The notes: a model not told the origin generated them from the sequence alone. A stretch of 64,000 nucleotides of DNA from Roseibacillus sp. (GCA_029242545.1 JAQWTV010000022.1:20143-84142); one strand, 5' to 3'; counted from the first letter of the stretch, positions 1-8,037 are shown. Program-made: numbers and translations.

Positions 1-687
1 GCCACCAAGATCTTCTGCGACGACCTTTCTAAGCCCACCAAGTGGTGTTCCTGGCTCAACGACTTCGCCGAATATTCTCCGAGGAAGCCCAAGGCCCTCA
101 ATGACGTCCCACGCCCAGTCTTTTGTGATTGGAGAAAAGAGCTGAGTGGTAGAGGCATTCGTGCGCTCCACAGATATACGACCTGTGAGCCAATAGGCTA
201 GCAGGTCGGGAATCATAACGAAATGGGAAGCGTTCAAGAGGGCAGCGCCGTCTCTGACGGCTTCACCGAGTAATTGATGAGAGGAATTGAGAAAGAAGGG
301 CATGATGCCGGTCTCATAATACATTTTGGCATTTCCGTAGCGCCGCTCACATTCCTCCTCCATACCGTCAGTGCGAGAATCCCGGTATTGATGCGGCAGT
401 CCAAGAAGCCTCCCCTGATCATCGAGGAGCGCGAAATCCACTCCCCACGTATCAATCCCAAGGGATTGAATGCTCTCTCCATACTTGGCGACCGCTAATT
501 TCAAGCCATGAAGGATTTCCCGATAGAGGCCGAGGACATTCCAAACCAAGCCGCCGGGTAAATCTGTCCCCGGATTATCAAAGCGATGGACTTCCTCCAG
601 ACTCAGGCTTTTCAGATCACTTCGACCAGCCAGAAGGCGCCCGCTACCTGCTCCAAGGTCAATCGCGAGGTACACCTTATCGTTCAT
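1..687 (-). CDS. rhaB: rhamnulokinase (FGGY family), 3' end beyond window
   Basis: The 229 codons from ATG at 687 down to base 1 are open, so the C-terminal half lies outside the window. The start MNDKVYLAIDLGAGSGRLL is the FGGY-kinase phosphate-1 loop. The following EVHRFDN, GLVWNVLGLYREI, LGIDTWGVDFALLD and HQYRDSRTDGM segments match rhamnulokinase more closely than fuculokinase or xylulokinase. The family phosphorylates L-rhamnulose to L-rhamnulose-1-phosphate with ATP in the cytosol, which is the substrate expected by the class II aldolase of the adjacent microcompartment locus. It lies 138 bp downstream of the DeoR-type regulator on the same strand and may be co-transcribed. A related deoxyketose as substrate cannot be excluded without the C-terminal half. 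Confidence 0.85.
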   Translation of the reverse strand, partial: MNDKVYLAIDLGAGSGRLLAGRSDLKSLSLEEVHRFDNPGTDLPGGLVWNVLGLYREILHGLKLAVAKYGESIQSLGIDTWGVDFALLDDQGRLLGLPHQYRDSRTDGMEEECERRYGNAKMYYETGIMPFFLNSSHQLLGEAVRDGAALLNASHFVMIPDLLAYWLTGRISVERTNASTTQLFSPITKDWAWDVIEGLGLPRRIFGEVVEPGTPLGGLRKVVAEDLGG

Positions 688-825
688 AACTTTAGCGAGG
701 GCCCACAGCCTGGAGGTGGTTATAGCCCCTGCAGCGGGCAATTACCAGCCAACGGACGGCATTAGAAATAAGTTTTCGAGAGGGAGGTAGACCAAGGGGA
801 AGGAAATTGGGCAGTTGGACTCCGC

Positions 826-1584
826 TCAGGCTTTCAATACCTCGATTTCCTGATTGGTAAGCGCAGCGATAAATCCCGGATCACTATCCTCGTTGGTGAC
901 TACTGTGGTCAGATCGGATATTTCCGCGAAGAAGAAAGACGACTTGAGTCCTATCTTGGTAGAGTCAGCAAGGCAGTAGACAGTTTCCGAGCATTCAATC
1001 ACCCGCTCCTTAAACGAAGCTTGGCGTGGATTGGTCTCGGAGATTCCTCGCTCAAGGTGAATTCCGTTACAGGAGAAGAACATCTTATGGATATTGTGTT
1101 TACGCATCGTGGACTCTGCAGGCAGGCCTATGTAGGAACGAGACCGTGGCTCGTAGATTCCCCCAGTACAGACGATATCGATGCCATCCCGATCGGCCAA
1201 AGCGGTAATGACATTATGGGCGTTGGTTAGAACTGTCAGGTGGAAGCTCGGGAGATGCTCGACGAGCGTCAGGGCCGTAGAGGAGGCGTCGATGAAGATG
1301 GTATCATTCGGTTCGATCCGCTCTGCGGCAAGACGAGCAATGGCAGTTTTGGAGTCGCGGTTCACTTGCTTGCGCTCGTTGAGGGCGAGTTCGACCCGGC
1401 TTTGATTTGGGCGAACAGCTCCCCCATGGATGCGCAGGAGTTCGCCCCGTCTCTCTAGACTTTCGAGATCTTTCCTTACCGTTTCGTCTGTCACTTCAAG
1501 AGTGATAGCGAGATCCGTGGTTCTCACGGACTCTTCCTCTGCGAGTTTGGCTACGATAAAGGACTGGCGTTCAACGGGTAGCAT
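826..1584 (-). CDS. DeoR-family transcriptional regulator of the BMC/sugar locus
   Basis: This 252-residue protein has a DeoR-type winged helix-turn-helix at residues 5-58 (RTTDLA, VTDETVRKDLESLERRG, RIHGGAV). A C-terminal sugar-phosphate-sensing domain of the ribose-5-phosphate-isomerase-like fold follows (DASSTA at 99-104, TGG at 140-142, LADSTKIG at 206-213). Family members usually repress sugar catabolic genes and are released by a phosphorylated sugar. It is divergent from pduL across 112 bp that carry a pair of 13-bp repeats and a 12-bp palindrome, the obvious candidate operators. It probably controls both the BMC operon and, with rhaB downstream, its own transcript. The effector (rhamnulose-1-phosphate or similar) is inferred only from the neighbours. 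Confidence 0.9.
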   Translation of the reverse strand: MLPVERQSFIVAKLAEEESVRTTDLAITLEVTDETVRKDLESLERRGELLRIHGGAVRPNQSRVELALNERKQVNRDSKTAIARLAAERIEPNDTIFIDASSTALTLVEHLPSFHLTVLTNAHNVITALADRDGIDIVCTGGIYEPRSRSYIGLPAESTMRKHNIHKMFFSCNGIHLERGISETNPRQASFKERVIECSETVYCLADSTKIGLKSSFFFAEISDLTTVVTNEDSDPGFIAALTNQEIEVLKA

Positions 1585-1605
1585 GAGAATAGGGACTGAG
1601 ATAGA

Positions 1606-1661
1606 ATTGGGAAAATCTGCGTTTGGATTGGGAATATCTTGGAAATAGGTTGACTAGTCAA
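1606..1661. promoter_or_regulatory. Candidate operators between deoR and pduL
   Basis: Two near-identical 13-mers, ATTGGGAAAATCT (1606-1618) and ATTGGGAATATCT (1627-1639), have start points 21 bp apart, about two helical turns. They are followed by a perfect 12-bp palindrome TTGACTAGTCAA at 1650-1661, about 35 bp before the pduL start. The position between divergent regulator and operon suggests binding sites for the DeoR protein. This is an inference from position and symmetry; no promoter hexamers were assigned with confidence. Confidence 0.5.
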
Positions 1662-1696
1662 GAAAACCCAACCATAAAGCCGGTGATTTCTGGAAA

Positions 1697-2371
1697 ATGC
1701 CAGTTGATTCCAATATTCCTCGCGCCGTGGTCGAACATATGGTTCGCGAGCAGGTCTATGCTAAGCTCGGGGTAGCTCTGCCAAGTTCGGCGTCTGCTCC
1801 CAATGGGCTCGTGGTCAATGTCAGTGCAAGGCACTGTCATTTATCGCCTGGTGCGGTGGAGGAGCTTTTCGGCACTGGCTATGAGTTGACGCCGATGAAG
1901 GGTCTGTATCAGACCGGTGCGTTCGCTGCGAAGGAGACGGTCACACTTGTTGGGCCGCGGAGTCGCGTGATTTCTAATTTGAGGATCCTGGGCCCATGCC
2001 GCGAGTTCAACCAGGTGGAATTGGCATACACCGACGCAATTGCGCTTGGCTTTGACATGCCGCTGCGCCTCTCAGGAGATGTCGCAGGAAGCCCCGGATG
2101 TATGTTGATGGGTCCCAAGGGATTCTTCGAGATGCCTGAGGGAGTGATCCGAGCTGCTCCGCATGTGCATATGAGCCCGGAGGATGCTGCTTACTATGGC
2201 GTAAGTCATAAGGACATGATGAAGATGAGAGTGCATGGTGATTGCCCCGTCACATTCGAGAATGTCGTAGTCCGAGTGGATTCCAGTTTTAATCTCGAGG
2301 TGCATATCGACACCGATGAGGGCAATGCCTGCGGGCTGCAGACAGACACTTACTGCGAGCTGATCAAGTAG
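1697..2371 (+). CDS. pduL: phosphate propanoyltransferase, PduL type (BMC phosphotransacylase)
   Basis: This 224-residue protein has the two beta-barrel halves of PduL. Metal-binding histidines are visible in SARHCHLS (H46, H48), PHVHMS (H156, H158) and EVHIDTDEG (H203), and the acidic ligand candidate in FNQVELAYTDA is E108. Residues 7-25 form an amphipathic helix, followed by a Ser/Ala-rich linker, which looks like an encapsulation peptide for targeting into a microcompartment. The family interconverts acyl-CoA plus phosphate and acyl-phosphate plus CoA; here lactyl-CoA or propionyl-CoA is expected, which recycles CoA inside the shell and feeds acetate kinase. It is the first gene of the rightward BMC operon. 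Confidence 0.93.
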   Translation: MPVDSNIPRAVVEHMVREQVYAKLGVALPSSASAPNGLVVNVSARHCHLSPGAVEELFGTGYELTPMKGLYQTGAFAAKETVTLVGPRSRVISNLRILGPCREFNQVELAYTDAIALGFDMPLRLSGDVAGSPGCMLMGPKGFFEMPEGVIRAAPHVHMSPEDAAYYGVSHKDMMKMRVHGDCPVTFENVVVRVDSSFNLEVHIDTDEGNACGLQTDTYCELIK

Positions 2372-2410
2372 CTCGCGAAATGATGAACCAAACAACCAAA
2401 GGATAAGAAT

Positions 2411-2683
2411 ATGAGACAAGCGCTCGGACTAGTTGAAACAAAAGGGTACGCCGGCAACGTGGAGGCTGCTGATGCAATGGTGAAAGCTGCTGATGTTGCC
2501 TTTATCAAGCAGATCTCGATAGGAGCAGGGTTCCTGACCACGATCGTGCAAGGGGACGTTGGCAGTGTAAAGGCGGCGGTGGACGCTGGATCCGAGGCTG
2601 CCGACAAAGTAGGGGAGTTAGTTAGCTCTCACGTTATTCCCAGGCCTCATGAGGACCTCTTGAAGCGCTTTGATCTCTCATAA
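2411..2683 (+). CDS. BMC-H shell protein 1 (hexameric, Pfam00936 type)
   Basis: This 90-residue single BMC domain reads MRQALGLVETKGYAGNVEAAD with pore-loop residues SIGAG near 36-40, the VQGDVGSVKAAVDAG segment, and a C-terminal VIPRPHEDL typical of hexameric shell proteins. It would tile the facets of the microcompartment shell and form a small-metabolite pore. It follows pduL by 39 bp with an AGGATAAG ribosome-binding region before the ATG. It differs from the two other BMC-H copies in the locus by its MRQALGL start and by Ser in place of Lys in front of the pore IGAG. Confidence 0.93.
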   Translation: MRQALGLVETKGYAGNVEAADAMVKAADVAFIKQISIGAGFLTTIVQGDVGSVKAAVDAGSEAADKVGELVSSHVIPRPHEDLLKRFDLS

Positions 2684-2701
2684 CTAAATCATTCTGAAAC
2701 G

Positions 2702-2974
2702 ATGGCTAAACAAGCAGTAGGAATTATAGAAACGCGGGGACTTGTTTCACTTGTTGAGGCTTCCGATGCCGCGCTAAAGGCAGCGGACGTCTCCATGCTG
2801 GGATGGACCAAAATTGGTGCTGGGCTCGTTACCGGATTTTATGCCGGTGATGTAGCAGCGGTGAAGGCTGCGGTAGACGCAGGTGCGGAGGCGGCCTCTC
2901 AGGTCGGCGAAGTGGCCTCTACCCAGGTGATCCCTCGTCCTCACGAGGACCTCTCCAAACTGGTCGAAATGTAA
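2702..2974 (+). CDS. BMC-H shell protein 2
   Basis: This is a 90-residue single BMC domain starting MAKQAVGIIETRGLVSLVEASD, with pore loop KIGAG at 37-41 and a C-terminal VIPRPHEDLSKLVEM. It is a paralogue of the copies at 2411 and 4192, and its start is especially close to the latter, which suggests tandem duplication inside the operon. No clear Shine-Dalgarno sequence precedes the ATG. The positively charged lysine at the pore is shared with propanediol-type hexamers and is compatible with passage of polar metabolites, but the pore selectivity is not known. Confidence 0.93.
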   Translation: MAKQAVGIIETRGLVSLVEASDAALKAADVSMLGWTKIGAGLVTGFYAGDVAAVKAAVDAGAEAASQVGEVASTQVIPRPHEDLSKLVEM

Positions 2975-2998
2975 CCTCGGTTCTTTGCCGAAATCACT

Positions 2999-4177
2999 GT
3001 GAAGATTCTCGTAGCCAACCTCGGCTCAACCTCTTTCAAGTTCCGCCTTTTTGAAATGGGCGAGAGCGAGGAGTGTCAGCTGGCCGAGGGTGGATATGAG
3101 CGTGTCGCAAATCACGGGGAAGCAATCCGTGATGCTCTGGTATCTCTGAAAAATGATGGAGTAACAACACCAGAAGAGATCGATGCGGTGGGGTTTAAAA
3201 CGGTGCTGGGACGGAATTTGAGTGGGTGCGTGGAGGCCGGTGACGAGGTGATTGAAGCCTTGGAAGGCTTTGCCGACGTTGCCCCAGCACATAATCCTGC
3301 TTATGCAGATGGCATCAGGCAGTTCCGTGAGATTCTACCGGAGGCCCGAAGGGTTGCCCTTTTTGAGACCGCGTTTTACCAGTGGATTCCGGAGGCAGGG
3401 CGGAGATATGCGGTCCCCGCTTCATGGTATGATGCCGGGATCAGGCGCCATGGATTTCACGGAGCGAGTCACAAGTTTATAGCCGAGAGGTCTGCCGAGA
3501 TGCTTGGTCGTTCCGACGTTGCGGAACTGGTCCGCGGACTTTACCAAGCGGGCCCTCGGGAATTGGAGCGACCTCTAAGAGTAGTATCCTGTCATCTCGG
3601 TGGAAGTAGTTCGGTAACGGGGATCCGGAACGGGATCGCGATTAGTACGAGCATGGGTTTTTCGCCCCAGAGTGGCGTGCCTCAGAATAATCGGGTGGGG
3701 GATCTTGATGCCGGCGCGCTGCCATACGCAGCAAAGGTCCTTGGTCTGTCGATCGAGGAAGCGTCTCAGCAGCTATCTTCTGAAAGTGGGTTGCTGGGTG
3801 TCTCCGGGGTGGGGAATGATATGCGAGATGTTCGAGCAGCTGCGCTCAAAGGCAACCCAGAGGCTCGAATTGCGGTTGAGCTCTTTGTTCATGAGGTTCG
3901 GCGGTGGGCTTCTTCGATGCTTTTCGAGCTGGGAGGGCTCGATGCTCTCGTATTCACGGCGGGGATTGGGGAGAATAACCCGTGGCTCAGGGCTGCAGTC
4001 TGTGATGGCTTGGAAGAGTGGGGGATAGCGCTTGATGCCGACAAAAATGAAGGAGCAGGACGAGGCGAAGCGAGGCTCACCGGAGAGGGGGCGCGAGTGC
4101 AGGTTCTTGTTATACCTGCCAATGAGGAGCTGGTCCTTGCGAGGGAAGTGTATCAGAAAGTTACGAATTTAAATTAA
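2999..4177 (+). CDS. ackA: acetate kinase-family acyl kinase, divergent BMC type
   Basis: This 392-residue protein starts at GTG. The acetokinase fold is clear: MKILVANLGSTSFKF (N7), AHNP (H98), HGFHGASHKF (151-160), CHLGGSSS (H199), NNRVGD (R232), GVGNDMRDV, FTAGIGENN and IPANEEL (E376). Several otherwise near-invariant positions differ: the catalytic FDTAF aspartate is Glu (FETAF, E123), the GHRVVHGG arginine is Lys (K67), and the CHLGNGGS loop reads CHLGGSSS. The enzyme should make ATP from an acyl-phosphate; in this locus that would be lactyl-phosphate or acetyl-phosphate formed by PduL. It sits between shell genes. The altered active site suggests a changed substrate rather than loss of activity, but that is inference. 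Confidence 0.9.
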   Translation: MKILVANLGSTSFKFRLFEMGESEECQLAEGGYERVANHGEAIRDALVSLKNDGVTTPEEIDAVGFKTVLGRNLSGCVEAGDEVIEALEGFADVAPAHNPAYADGIRQFREILPEARRVALFETAFYQWIPEAGRRYAVPASWYDAGIRRHGFHGASHKFIAERSAEMLGRSDVAELVRGLYQAGPRELERPLRVVSCHLGGSSSVTGIRNGIAISTSMGFSPQSGVPQNNRVGDLDAGALPYAAKVLGLSIEEASQQLSSESGLLGVSGVGNDMRDVRAAALKGNPEARIAVELFVHEVRRWASSMLFELGGLDALVFTAGIGENNPWLRAAVCDGLEEWGIALDADKNEGAGRGEARLTGEGARVQVLVIPANEELVLAREVYQKVTNLN

Positions 4178-4191
4178 ACAACAATAGAACA

Positions 4192-4491
4192 ATGGGAAAA
4201 CAAGCAGTAGGACTTCTCGAGACACGCGGTTTGTGTTGTCTCGTCAGTGGCGTAGATGCGGCTCTTAAGGCTGCAAGCGTCGAGTTGACAGGGCCAATGA
4301 GGAGCATTGGCAGTGGCCTTTGTAACGCGGTGGTCACCGGTGACGTGGCAGCAGTAAAAGCTGCAATCGATGCAGGGGCCGATACCGCGGCCAGCCTCGG
4401 AGAAGTAGTGACTGCCCACGTGATAGCTCGTCCGGACGAGGCTATTGACACGGTTATTGTGGGTGAAAAGCCATCTCCGAAAGCAAAATAG
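4192..4491 (+). CDS. BMC-H shell protein 3
   Basis: This 99-residue single BMC domain starts MGKQAVGLLETRGLCCLVSGVD and has pore residues SIGSG at 38-42. A longer, lysine-containing tail (VIVGEKPSPKAK) follows the core domain. It starts 14 bp after ackA. Two adjacent cysteines (C15, C16) and an Arg-Ser before the pore Ile distinguish it from the other two copies, so it may form a hexamer with a different pore. Its first 30 residues are closest to the copy at 2702. Confidence 0.92.
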   Translation: MGKQAVGLLETRGLCCLVSGVDAALKAASVELTGPMRSIGSGLCNAVVTGDVAAVKAAIDAGADTAASLGEVVTAHVIARPDEAIDTVIVGEKPSPKAK

Positions 4492-4510
4492 GTAAGGATC
4501 CCCGAGAGTA

Positions 4511-4819
4511 ATGTTCCTCGCAGAGGTCATTGGTCACGTCGTGGCCACCAAGAAAGACGAGAGTATGGTGGGGCGGAAGCTTCTCATCCTTCGCCCGCGG
4601 CTGATCGACGAAGCCGACCCCACCCAATTCCGGGACGGGTCGAATACAATCGTGGCCGTTGATACGGTCGGTGCAGGAGAGGGATCGCTTGTCATGTTCT
4701 GTCAGGGTAGTTCGGCGAGGCAGGCAGGAGGGCTCAAACAGCTCCCTGTCGATGCGGCGGTGGTGGCGGTTGTGGACAGTGTCGATGTTCTTGGAGCCAA
4801 AGTTTATGACGGGTCATAG
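4511..4819 (+). CDS. BMC-P shell vertex protein 1 (EutN/CcmL family)
   Basis: A 102-residue pentamer-forming EutN/CcmL protein. MFLAEVIGHVVATKKDESMVG, KLLILRP, IVAVDTVGAGEGSLVMFCQGSSARQ and AAVVAVVDSVDV follow the family pattern. Pentamers cap the icosahedral vertices of the shell. It lies 19 bp after BMC-H 3 and 28 bp before the aldehyde dehydrogenase gene. It is the first of three BMC-P paralogues here. Confidence 0.92.
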   Translation: MFLAEVIGHVVATKKDESMVGRKLLILRPRLIDEADPTQFRDGSNTIVAVDTVGAGEGSLVMFCQGSSARQAGGLKQLPVDAAVVAVVDSVDVLGAKVYDGS

Positions 4820-4847
4820 ATCGTTCTAGAATCGAAAGAGGATTGTT

Positions 4848-6347
4848 ATGAGTATCAAGATTGACCAAGAAATGCTCCGAGGAGTTGTGGAGAAGGTGAT
4901 GGCGGATCTGGGGCGTCCGGTTGGTCAGTCCGGGGTGTCCGCTACAGCGAAGGCTCCTGTGTCGCCGGCTTCCGGAGGACAGTGTGGTTGCCATTCCGGT
5001 CCAAAAGCAGGGACCGGACACTTCGGGGTGTTCAATTGTGTAAACACTGCTGCTAATGCGGCGCAGGACTCGTATCTTCAGTTAAAGTCTCTCGGGCTAG
5101 AGGGGCGCTCCAAGGTGATTGAGATCGTCAAAGGGATCTGTAGTGCGAATACGGAGAGCTGGGGAGCGTTTGAGTTGGAAGAAACAGGAATCGGGCGTTT
5201 GGATCATAAGATCGCAAAGTTGGCGATCATGGACAAGGTGCCGGGCGTCGAGTGGCTCAGGCCCTATGCTCTTAGTGGAGACGATGGCATTACTCTGGAG
5301 GAATATGCACCCTTTGGAGTGGTGGGCGCCATTCTTCCGGTAACGCACTCCGTCCCAACTTTGACAGGCAATGTGATCAACATGGTCGCGGCTGGAAATG
5401 CGGTTGTGTTTAATCCCCATCCAGGTGGGGCTAAAAGTGCGGCAATGGCGGCCCGGGAGTATAACCGTGCCATTGCGAGCGAGTTGGGGATCGAAAACCT
5501 GATATGCGTGATTGAAAATCCGACCCTCGAAACTTTTGAGCAGATCTCGAAACATGATCTCATAGCCATTATGGTGATCACCGGTGGCCCGGCGGTTGTG
5601 AAGGCAGCAATGACTTCAGGAAAGCGTGCCATCTGTGCAGGACCCGGTAATCCCGTTGTGGTAGTGGATGAAACCGCAGATCTGGCAGCGGCTGCGAGGA
5701 GTGTGATCGAGGGAGCTTCTTTTGATAACAACCTTCTCTGTATCGGCGAAAAGGCGGTATTCGTGGTCGAGGCAGTTTTTGCAGAATTCATGACCTCCCT
5801 TGAGCGTGCCGGTGCTGGAAAGCTGAGCGGACGCCAGCTGGAGAAGTTGACGGGGGTGGCCTTCACCCAGAAGAATGACGGGGGCGGATGCTCCCATGCG
5901 GTTGTTAATCGGGATTTTGTCGGGGCCAGTCCGGCTCGGCTTGCCCGAGCTGCTGGCGCCAGTATCAGTGATCGCTGTGAACTTCTCTTTGCGGAGGCGG
6001 ATAAGAGTCACCCCTACGTGCAGGAGGAGCAGATGATGCCGATGGTCCCAATTGTTCCCGTCGCCGATTTTGAGGCCGCGGTAGAGCAGGCCAAGGTTGC
6101 GGAACATGGCTACAGGCATTCGGCAATTATCCACTCTACGAACGTGGGTAATATGACTCACATGGGTCGTCAGATGGACACGACGATTTTTGTGAAGAAT
6201 GGACCTTGTGTCGCAGGTCTGGGATTGGGAGGCGAAGGGTATTTAAGTTATTCGGTCGCGACGACAACCGGCGAGGGCATCACCACACCCAAAACGTTTA
6301 CCCGGGTCAGGCGGTGCGTAATGGTAGAGAACCTTAGGATTGTATAG
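4848..6347 (+). CDS. CoA-acylating aldehyde dehydrogenase (PduP/EutE-like) with N-terminal encapsulation peptide
   Basis: This 499-residue aldehyde dehydrogenase belongs to the CoA-acylating PduP/EutE group. The catalytic cysteine is C298 in DNNLLCIGEKA, and EYAPFGVVGAILPVTHSVPT and VVFNPHPGGA mark the cofactor domain. Residues 4-22 (KIDQEMLRGVVEKVMADLG) form an amphipathic helix, then a Ser/Ala/Pro-rich linker runs to about residue 57, the usual architecture of an encapsulated BMC enzyme. The linker carries an extra CGC pair (C46, C48). The reaction is aldehyde plus CoA plus NAD+ to acyl-CoA plus NADH; lactaldehyde to lactyl-CoA is expected from the aldolase next door. An ATG at 4848 is preceded by AGAGGA. 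Confidence 0.92.
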   Translation: MSIKIDQEMLRGVVEKVMADLGRPVGQSGVSATAKAPVSPASGGQCGCHSGPKAGTGHFGVFNCVNTAANAAQDSYLQLKSLGLEGRSKVIEIVKGICSANTESWGAFELEETGIGRLDHKIAKLAIMDKVPGVEWLRPYALSGDDGITLEEYAPFGVVGAILPVTHSVPTLTGNVINMVAAGNAVVFNPHPGGAKSAAMAAREYNRAIASELGIENLICVIENPTLETFEQISKHDLIAIMVITGGPAVVKAAMTSGKRAICAGPGNPVVVVDETADLAAAARSVIEGASFDNNLLCIGEKAVFVVEAVFAEFMTSLERAGAGKLSGRQLEKLTGVAFTQKNDGGGCSHAVVNRDFVGASPARLARAAGASISDRCELLFAEADKSHPYVQEEQMMPMVPIVPVADFEAAVEQAKVAEHGYRHSAIIHSTNVGNMTHMGRQMDTTIFVKNGPCVAGLGLGGEGYLSYSVATTTGEGITTPKTFTRVRRCVMVENLRIV

Positions 6348-6353
6348 ACTGCG

Positions 6354-6614
6354 ATGTTGATGTGCCGAGTAGTTGGGAATGCGGTTGCAACCCACAGCCA
6401 CCCCAGTCTGAAGGGTTTCAGTATGCTTCTTTGCAGGCAGGAAAATTCTAATGGAGAGTCAAGCGGGGCGCCGCCATTTGTGGCGATCGACCTTTTCGGG
6501 GCAGCGCTTCACCAGCGCGTTTTTGTGAGCACTGATGGTATTGGTGCACGGGGAATCGTGGACGACCAAAGTTCGCCGGTTCGGAATTATATTCAGGGGC
6601 TCATCGACGAATAG
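6354..6614 (+). CDS. BMC-P shell vertex protein 2 (EutN/CcmL family)
   Basis: A short 86-residue EutN/CcmL protein: MLMCRVVGNAVATHSHPSLKG, FSMLLCRQE, FVAIDLFGAALHQRVFVSTDG. A second in-frame ATG lies two codons downstream (6360) and could be the true start, giving MCRVVGN. It begins 6 bp after the aldehyde dehydrogenase stop and ends 2 bp before the third BMC-P gene, so translational coupling is likely. It is the most divergent of the three pentamer genes at its C-terminus. Confidence 0.88.
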   Translation: MLMCRVVGNAVATHSHPSLKGFSMLLCRQENSNGESSGAPPFVAIDLFGAALHQRVFVSTDGIGARGIVDDQSSPVRNYIQGLIDE

Positions 6615-6616
6615 CC

Positions 6617-6937
6617 ATGCGGATTGGACAGGTCATAGGGAAGGTTACGATGGGAGTTCAGGATCCGGCTCTGCGCGCTACCCGCTGGCTTCTGGTCAAT
6701 CCCCTGGAGGGAGAGCAGTTGAATACCGCATGTGACATTGAGCCTCGAATGACCTCTTTACCATCTTTGGTGGTCTATGACGATCTGGGTGCAGGAGAGT
6801 CTGATATTGTGGGGTTCGTGGAGGGAGCAGAGGCGACGGCTCCTTTTGAAGATCCGACCCCTATCGATGCCATCACGGTGGCGATTTTCGACTGGATAGA
6901 ACATCACCCGTATCCGCCAGAGGATGACGACGATTAA
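6617..6937 (+). CDS. BMC-P shell vertex protein 3 (EutN/CcmL family)
   Basis: A 106-residue EutN/CcmL protein: MRIGQVIGKVTMGVQDPALRA, RWLLVNPLEGEQL, LVVYDDLGAGESDIVGFVEGAEA and DAITVAIFDWIEH. The acidic tail PPEDDDD is unusual for the family. Three separate BMC-P genes in one locus suggest non-identical vertices, or pentamers with different partners. It ends 10 bp before the preferred start of the aldolase gene. Confidence 0.9.
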   Translation: MRIGQVIGKVTMGVQDPALRATRWLLVNPLEGEQLNTACDIEPRMTSLPSLVVYDDLGAGESDIVGFVEGAEATAPFEDPTPIDAITVAIFDWIEHHPYPPEDDDD

Positions 6938-6947
6938 AGAAGGAAGT

Positions 6948-8027
6948 ATGAAAAAGGTATTTACTGGCCGCGATATAGAAGGGCTACTCAGAGAGGGAAA
7001 AAGCTTGGACGCGATTCCCGAGGGAGCGCTTCTGACCCCTACTGCCAAAGATGTGATCAAGGAGTCCCAGTCCCGTCGTAGAAGGGTCGAATCGGGTGCT
7101 CTTGAGGCGGTGGTGCCGGGAGTTCCCGACTATGAGTTTCGATGGGAGCCGGGGAATGATCCCAAATCTCCAGAGGAAATCGCAAGATTCTTCCGCTCTC
7201 CGGAATTAAACGATCTCAAGGAGAGAATGGTCGATATCGGCGATCGGATGTGGAGAAAAAACTATACCGATGGGAATGGAGGGAACCTTACAATCAGGGT
7301 CGGGGATAATCTGGTTCTCTGTACCCCCACCCTGATCTCTAAGGGTTTCATGCGTCCGGAGGATATGGCGCTGATCGACCTCGAAGGAAATCAGTTGGCC
7401 GGGACGAGGCGGCGAACCAGCGAGTGTCTGACTCATATGGCCATTATGAAGAGGCAGCCCAAAGCGAAAGCCTGCTGTCATGCTCATCCGCCGCATGGCA
7501 CTGCCTTTGCAGTGGCGGGGGTGCGCCCGCCAACATGTATGATTCCTGAAGCTGAAGTTTTCCTCGGCGAAATCGGAATGGCTGAATACCAGACTCCAGG
7601 GACGCCGGCGAATGCCAAGGCGGTCGGGGAAGCTGCCATCGAGCATATGTCGGTCCTGATGATCAATCATGGAGTGATCACGTGGGGTAAGGATATTGAG
7701 GACGCCTACTGGAAAATGGAGAACACCGATGCCTACTGTCAGACAGTCCTTCTGGCAGCGCAGCTGAAAGGGAAAGAGCTCCTGACGATCAGCGGTAGTC
7801 AGGCAAAGGAGTTGATTGAGCTTCGCTCAAGCCTTGGGATGGATGACAAGCGTGCCGGCTGGAAAGAATGCGAGCTTTGTGACAACTCTGAGTTTCGTCC
7901 GGGCGCGGTTTGTGACTTGCCCGAGGGCAAGGCGGGAATGTCTGGAAGCGGGAGTGCTCTCGACACTGACGCTGAGGAACTGGTAAAGTCGCTCACTGAG
8001 CAGATTATGACTCAGTTATCGGGTTGA
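6948..8027 (+). CDS. class II (zinc) aldolase of the microcompartment, rhamnulose/fuculose-1-phosphate type
   Basis: The ATG at 6948 is chosen because GAAGGAAG precedes it directly; an upstream ATG at 6924 would overlap the BMC-P gene. This gives 359 residues. The AraD-like class II aldolase core spans about 85-285, with zinc ligands H178 and H180 in CCHAHPPHG and H241 in INHGVITWG, and a glycine-rich DGNGGNLTIR phosphate site. Residues 7-40 (TGRDIEGLLREG, LLTPTAKDVI) form an N-terminal extension. The C-terminal helix at 339-358 (DTDAEELVKSLTEQIMTQLS), after a Gly/Ser linker, resembles an encapsulation peptide. The expected reaction is cleavage of a 6-deoxyketose-1-phosphate to DHAP and lactaldehyde inside the shell. 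Confidence 0.9.
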   Translation: MKKVFTGRDIEGLLREGKSLDAIPEGALLTPTAKDVIKESQSRRRRVESGALEAVVPGVPDYEFRWEPGNDPKSPEEIARFFRSPELNDLKERMVDIGDRMWRKNYTDGNGGNLTIRVGDNLVLCTPTLISKGFMRPEDMALIDLEGNQLAGTRRRTSECLTHMAIMKRQPKAKACCHAHPPHGTAFAVAGVRPPTCMIPEAEVFLGEIGMAEYQTPGTPANAKAVGEAAIEHMSVLMINHGVITWGKDIEDAYWKMENTDAYCQTVLLAAQLKGKELLTISGSQAKELIELRSSLGMDDKRAGWKECELCDNSEFRPGAVCDLPEGKAGMSGSGSALDTDAEELVKSLTEQIMTQLSG

Positions 8028-8037
8028 TGAGGGCATC

